Below, piece after piece: positions 60,927 through 64,000 of a stretch of DNA of 64,000 nt. Under the pieces are notes generated by a model. The model was not told the DNA's origin, did not search any database, and saw nothing but the letters and a program-made list of their open reading frames with translations. Each line of letters starts with the position of its first letter. Position 1 is the stretch's first letter. Position numbers and translations under genes: made by a program. The stretch spans positions 62,001 to 126,000 of the forward strand of contig MDYQ01000257.1 of NCBI GenBank assembly GCA_003024175.1. The letters are read 5' to 3'. This stretch comes from Planoprotostelium fungivorum (taxonomy: Eukaryota; Evosea; Variosea; Cavosteliida; Cavosteliaceae).

Positions 60927-61210
60927 ATGGAAGACACCGCGGTGCTGCGACGACTACGAAGAAGAGATCCGATGGCGGATGAAGCATCAGGTGGAAGATT
61001 CATTGGTCTTCCCACGGAAGTGAAGATCTTGCATGTAAAATAGATGTGAATAGGCTCGTCTTAGACTTTTCACTTTCGCCTCTTCGATCGATGCGGATGA
61101 CTCTACAGATTGTAATTCTTTCTCAACTATTGATAAACTCTCCCGACATCCACCTTCAACCACTCCATCCTCTCATCCGAACGACTCGATCGATTAAGAA
61201 CATGACGTCA
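60927..61210 (+). CDS. Possible F-box-like protein fragment
   Basis: From an ATG at 60927 the frame reads MEDTAVLRRLRRRDPMADEA and FIGLPTEVKILH. A likely intron follows (61034-61109), then IVILSQLLINSPDIHLQPLH. The LPTEVKIL start resembles an F-box helix, but the following sequence diverges and the frame then runs antisense into the GMC gene. It is therefore either the 5' part of a mis-spliced or truncated gene, or chance. Confidence 0.3.
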
Positions 61211-61234
61211 TACACATGTCGGTGTTACATTTAT

Positions 61235-63613
61235 TCAATTGTCAGCCTTGATCAGCTCCGCCGCGCGCGAGCCGATGAGGAAAGCAGAGAAGGCGGTGTT
61301 ACCTGCAGCGGGAACAGGTGACACAGACTGGTCGGCCACACGAACTCCCTTGACTCCAAAGACTCTCAGTCGATCGTCGACCACCTTCATGATGCTGGCC
61401 GTTCCTACTTGGTGAGAGGCACGGTAGTGGTTGGACTTGACGGAGTTGATGAGGTTGTTGCATGCGCGGTGGAAGGACAGGTCCTCTTTAGAGGTCGTGG
61501 AGTCAACATTCCACGTCCAGAGGAGCTTGTACCAATCGTACTGCAGACGCTCCACGCCGGCGTGGAGGATTTCTAAATCTGCGTGGAGTGGCATAGCAAA
61601 GGAGAGAGAGAAGTTGTAGCCCTGAGAAGCAATGATGCCGTTCATCTCCTGGAGCATCGAGAAGGACTGGTGGAAGGCCATCAGGGTCATGATGATGTTC
61701 TGTTCGGTCTTCGCGGCGGCGGCAAATTGAGAGGACTTGGACAGAGAAGAATTGAAGGTGTACGTGGGTAGGAGCTGAAAGAATATGTTGGGCATGACGG
61801 AGGGATCAGAAGGGTCGGTGATCTCTACGGTTCCCATCGAGTTCAGATAGACGAGGCAGTTGTTGATGGTGAAGGAACGAGAGGCAGTGGGAGAGAGGTT
61901 GAAGGTGGCGATGCTGCTGGCGCTCGGTCCATTGACTCCGGCGGTGAAGTAAGTCTGTAGGACTCTCTGAGATGCACCGGTCTGGTGTGCAGGTCGGTTG
62001 GGGTCGTATTTGTTCCAGCCGAAAAACGCGCCTGAAATTGATTTAATTCATTTTGATTCGACATTGAAAGCGTCTCGTTGTAGATGAACTCACCGGCACG
62101 GTAAGGACCTAGGCCAACCCAATCGGAGACGAATTCAGACCAGTACTTGGTGATGTCGGTCAGGTTACCGTTGGCAACGCCAACCATCTGAGCACCGTAG
62201 TGGTTCTGCATGTTCTTACCCACTTCCTCGTTGTTGTAGACGATATCCTTGACACCCAGAGTGGTAAGCCTGGCGGCATTACCCACACCGGAACGTTGTA
62301 GAATGGCGGGAGTCAAGAAGGCACCAGCAGAGAGGATGATCTGTATCGGTCAACTCTTCTCTGTCTTCCTTCATAGTCTTCACCTCCTTCTTCACTCGAA
62401 CTTGGTACCCGACGTTATCCTTGACGTATCTTACACTCTCGGCCGTCTGTTGTCCTCCCTTCTTCTTAAATTCGATCTTGCTGACGGCAGATCCCCAGGA
62501 GATCTGTAGGCGGGACAGAGACCCCTTGCCCCTTCCGGTAGCTCTGTTCATGACAGCAGAGGGAAAGAGATCTTGAGCGAAGGTTCGACGAGCGAAGGTG
62601 GAATTCTGGACGCGGTTGAACATCTGGAGCTGACCGAAGACGGTGACTGAATTGACTCCATCTACATCGTTGTAGTCGACGGTGTTGGGAGAATGCTGAG
62701 GCTCGATTGGGGTGTAACCGGGAGTGGCTCGGTTGATGAGGTAGTCATCGACTATGTATCACGTGAGTCTAATAATAGCATATCGAAATATAGACTCACC
62801 TCCGGCAGCATTCTGCCTCGCAGCGATGTTCGAAGCTGCCTTCAGCCAAGCTTCTTGAGGACCGGTACGTCTGACGCCGACGTAAGGTTCCACCCACTCT
62901 GTGACGCTCTTCACGTTGTCCTTGATCTTGTTGTACGCCCAAGAGGCCGGCCAGAACTTGTCGAAGACGTAGCTACCTCCCACGACGAACATCGCGGTGT
63001 TGATGGCAGAGCTTCCTCCCATTCCACGACCAGCACCGATGGAGGCTCTGGAGCCGTAGATCGTGCGATCGGGGGCTAAGAAGGTGGGGTAAGCATAGCG
63101 GTTGTCAACGGAAGGATTGATGTTGTTCTCGAAGCTGATCACAATCAGCATCACCCAGAGAATTACCACGATGGACATGATGATGATGGTGACGATGGAT
63201 GTATATAGCACCTGTTACGAACGCCCTTCCATCCAGCCCAGTCAACGAAGTTGATGTCGTCCCAGTTTGCTTGACCTGCTTCCAGGAGCAACACCGTACT
63301 ACGAGTGTTGACGGCCAGGTCGTGAGCCAATTGGCTTCCAGCAGGCCCAGCGCCCACTACGACGTAATCGAACTCTTCGTCTGACGTTCGCGTCAGTCTC
63401 TTCTTATTTTAGAATTACGATCATTTCACCCTTTGATTTAGGACCAGCGTGATCAGGAGGACCAGGGGCAGCAGGGCCAGATTTTCGGTCGTTATCCTCT
63501 GATAAGATGTTACGACCAGAAGAGATCGTTTGGGCGGGAAAATCGCGGTAGAGAGTACAGAGGGAGAGGAAGAGGACCAGAGGTAAGAAGAGGGCGAGGC
63601 GTGACACAGCCAT
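61235..63613 (-). CDS. Secreted GMC-family oxidoreductase
   Basis: A signal peptide (MAVSRLALFLPLVLFLSLCT) precedes a GMC flavoenzyme. It has DYVVVGAGPAGSQLAHDLAV (dinucleotide fold), VLLLEAGQANW, RASIGAGRGMGGSSAINTAM (GMC signature 1 region), AGAFLTPAILQRSGVGNAA (signature 2) and, at the C-terminus, SNHYRASHQVGTASIMKVVD, GVRVADQSVSPVPAAGNTAF and GSRAAELI. The active-site histidine sits in SHQVGT. Family members include glucose oxidase, aryl-alcohol oxidase, choline dehydrogenase and oxidases making H2O2. The substrate cannot be told. Five exons or so; the intron at about 62034-62092 contains TCGTTGTAGA. Confidence 0.87.
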
Positions 63614-64000
63614 GATGATGGTACGAGAGCTTGAGCTCTATCGGTGGTGGTAAAGAATGATAGTCAGGAAGAACCTATCTCGACGCCAGGTGTGGTAGCA
63701 TATATCGCATAGATGTAGGAGTGCACTGCTCCCGTCTGAAGGATTAAATATCACCATTTATTTTCCGATGTCTGTCTTGACGTTTTCATTGGGGATGTTA
63801 TACCATCCTATTTGATTGTGATGATAACAATGAACTCCTATGCTCCATAAGGTTCGCCGGAGGGTTTCAATCACGATAGCTTGACGAGTCAATCACGCTG
63901 AAATGATGAGAAGGAGAAGTAGGACAGACCCGACGTTTTAGGTGAATGAAACCAAAAGAAAGGGTCGTGATGGGTTGGCATTCTCAATCATATCAAAAAG
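63614..64000. other. Upstream flank of the GMC gene, no gene seen
   Basis: 387 bases to the window edge. They contain a TATA-like TAGCATATATCGC near 63697 on the plus strand, presumably in the promoter of the minus-strand GMC gene, and no supportable open frame. Confidence 0.4.

Noticed and set aside
22725-62680. Further TCTACAAC/GTTGTAGA matches inside exons (near 22725, 23195, 33135, 33205, 62230, 62290, 62660)
   Set aside because: They encode ordinary residues in conserved proteins (for example NLQRL in LRRs, ILQRSGVG in GMC, GCR in GH55), so they are coding coincidences and were not counted in the intronic motif set.

Overview
The window looks like nuclear DNA of a compact, intron-rich eukaryote. 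Nearly every gene is broken into short exons by GT-AG introns of about 35-60 bases, often with stops in the intron, and intergenic gaps are commonly only 20-350 bases. Gene content includes NatA subunit NAA15, SAR1, MED31, eL33, a Rac-type GTPase, BLOC-1 subunit 5, a TBCE/TBCEL-like protein, Aven, TAPT1, a rhomboid, calponin, an ERG2/sigma-1 type isomerase and xanthine dehydrogenase. Together with cell-wall and polysaccharide hydrolases (GH55, GH88), this suggests a free-living phagotrophic protist, most likely an amoebozoan of the variosean/Planoprotostelium kind. That placement is inference from style and content, not from a search.

Layout. 1-4.3 kb: a truncated CDK8/CDKE-type kinase, a C2 + LURP-one protein and BLOC1S5. 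4.36-10.5 kb: one large SNF2 remodeller of the SMARCAD1/Fun30 type carrying a PHD finger and two bromodomains between its ATPase lobes. 10.8-18.7 kb: a head-to-tail run of plus-strand genes (TBCEL-like, GAF protein, secreted Leu/Ile/Gly-rich protein, FAD aromatic hydroxylase, an unknown, AAA_28 ATPase). 18.7-30.6 kb: a minus-strand run (Rac GTPase, ankyrin protein, secreted GH55 glucanase, xanthine dehydrogenase, MED31). 30.9-42.9 kb: calponin, LRR protein, coiled-coil unknown, acidic unknown, TAPT1, GH88, ERG2 and rhomboid. 42.9-44.7 kb: a gene-poor stretch with a short inverted-repeat DNA element, a second partial copy and a suspicious poly-C/poly-T tract. 44.75-63.6 kb: NAA15, GST, histidine phosphatase, VIT-VWA protein, PHD protein, Aven, eL33, a four-helix membrane protein, SAR1 and a secreted GMC oxidoreductase.

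The neighbours form no obvious pathway. Most are ordinary housekeeping genes, with a sprinkling of secreted or catabolic enzymes (GH55, GH88, FAD hydroxylase, GMC oxidase) that fit digestion of fungal, algal or plant material. The most distinctive window-wide signal is a short inverted repeat, TCTACA-N4-TGTAGA. It recurs inside introns of unrelated genes on both strands, with conserved arms and a variable four-base centre, and many half-sites accompany it. The second is the unusual domain architecture of the SNF2 protein.

Exon joins were worked out by hand from GT/AG sites and reading frame. First exons are the least certain part of most models, and CDS spans include introns.
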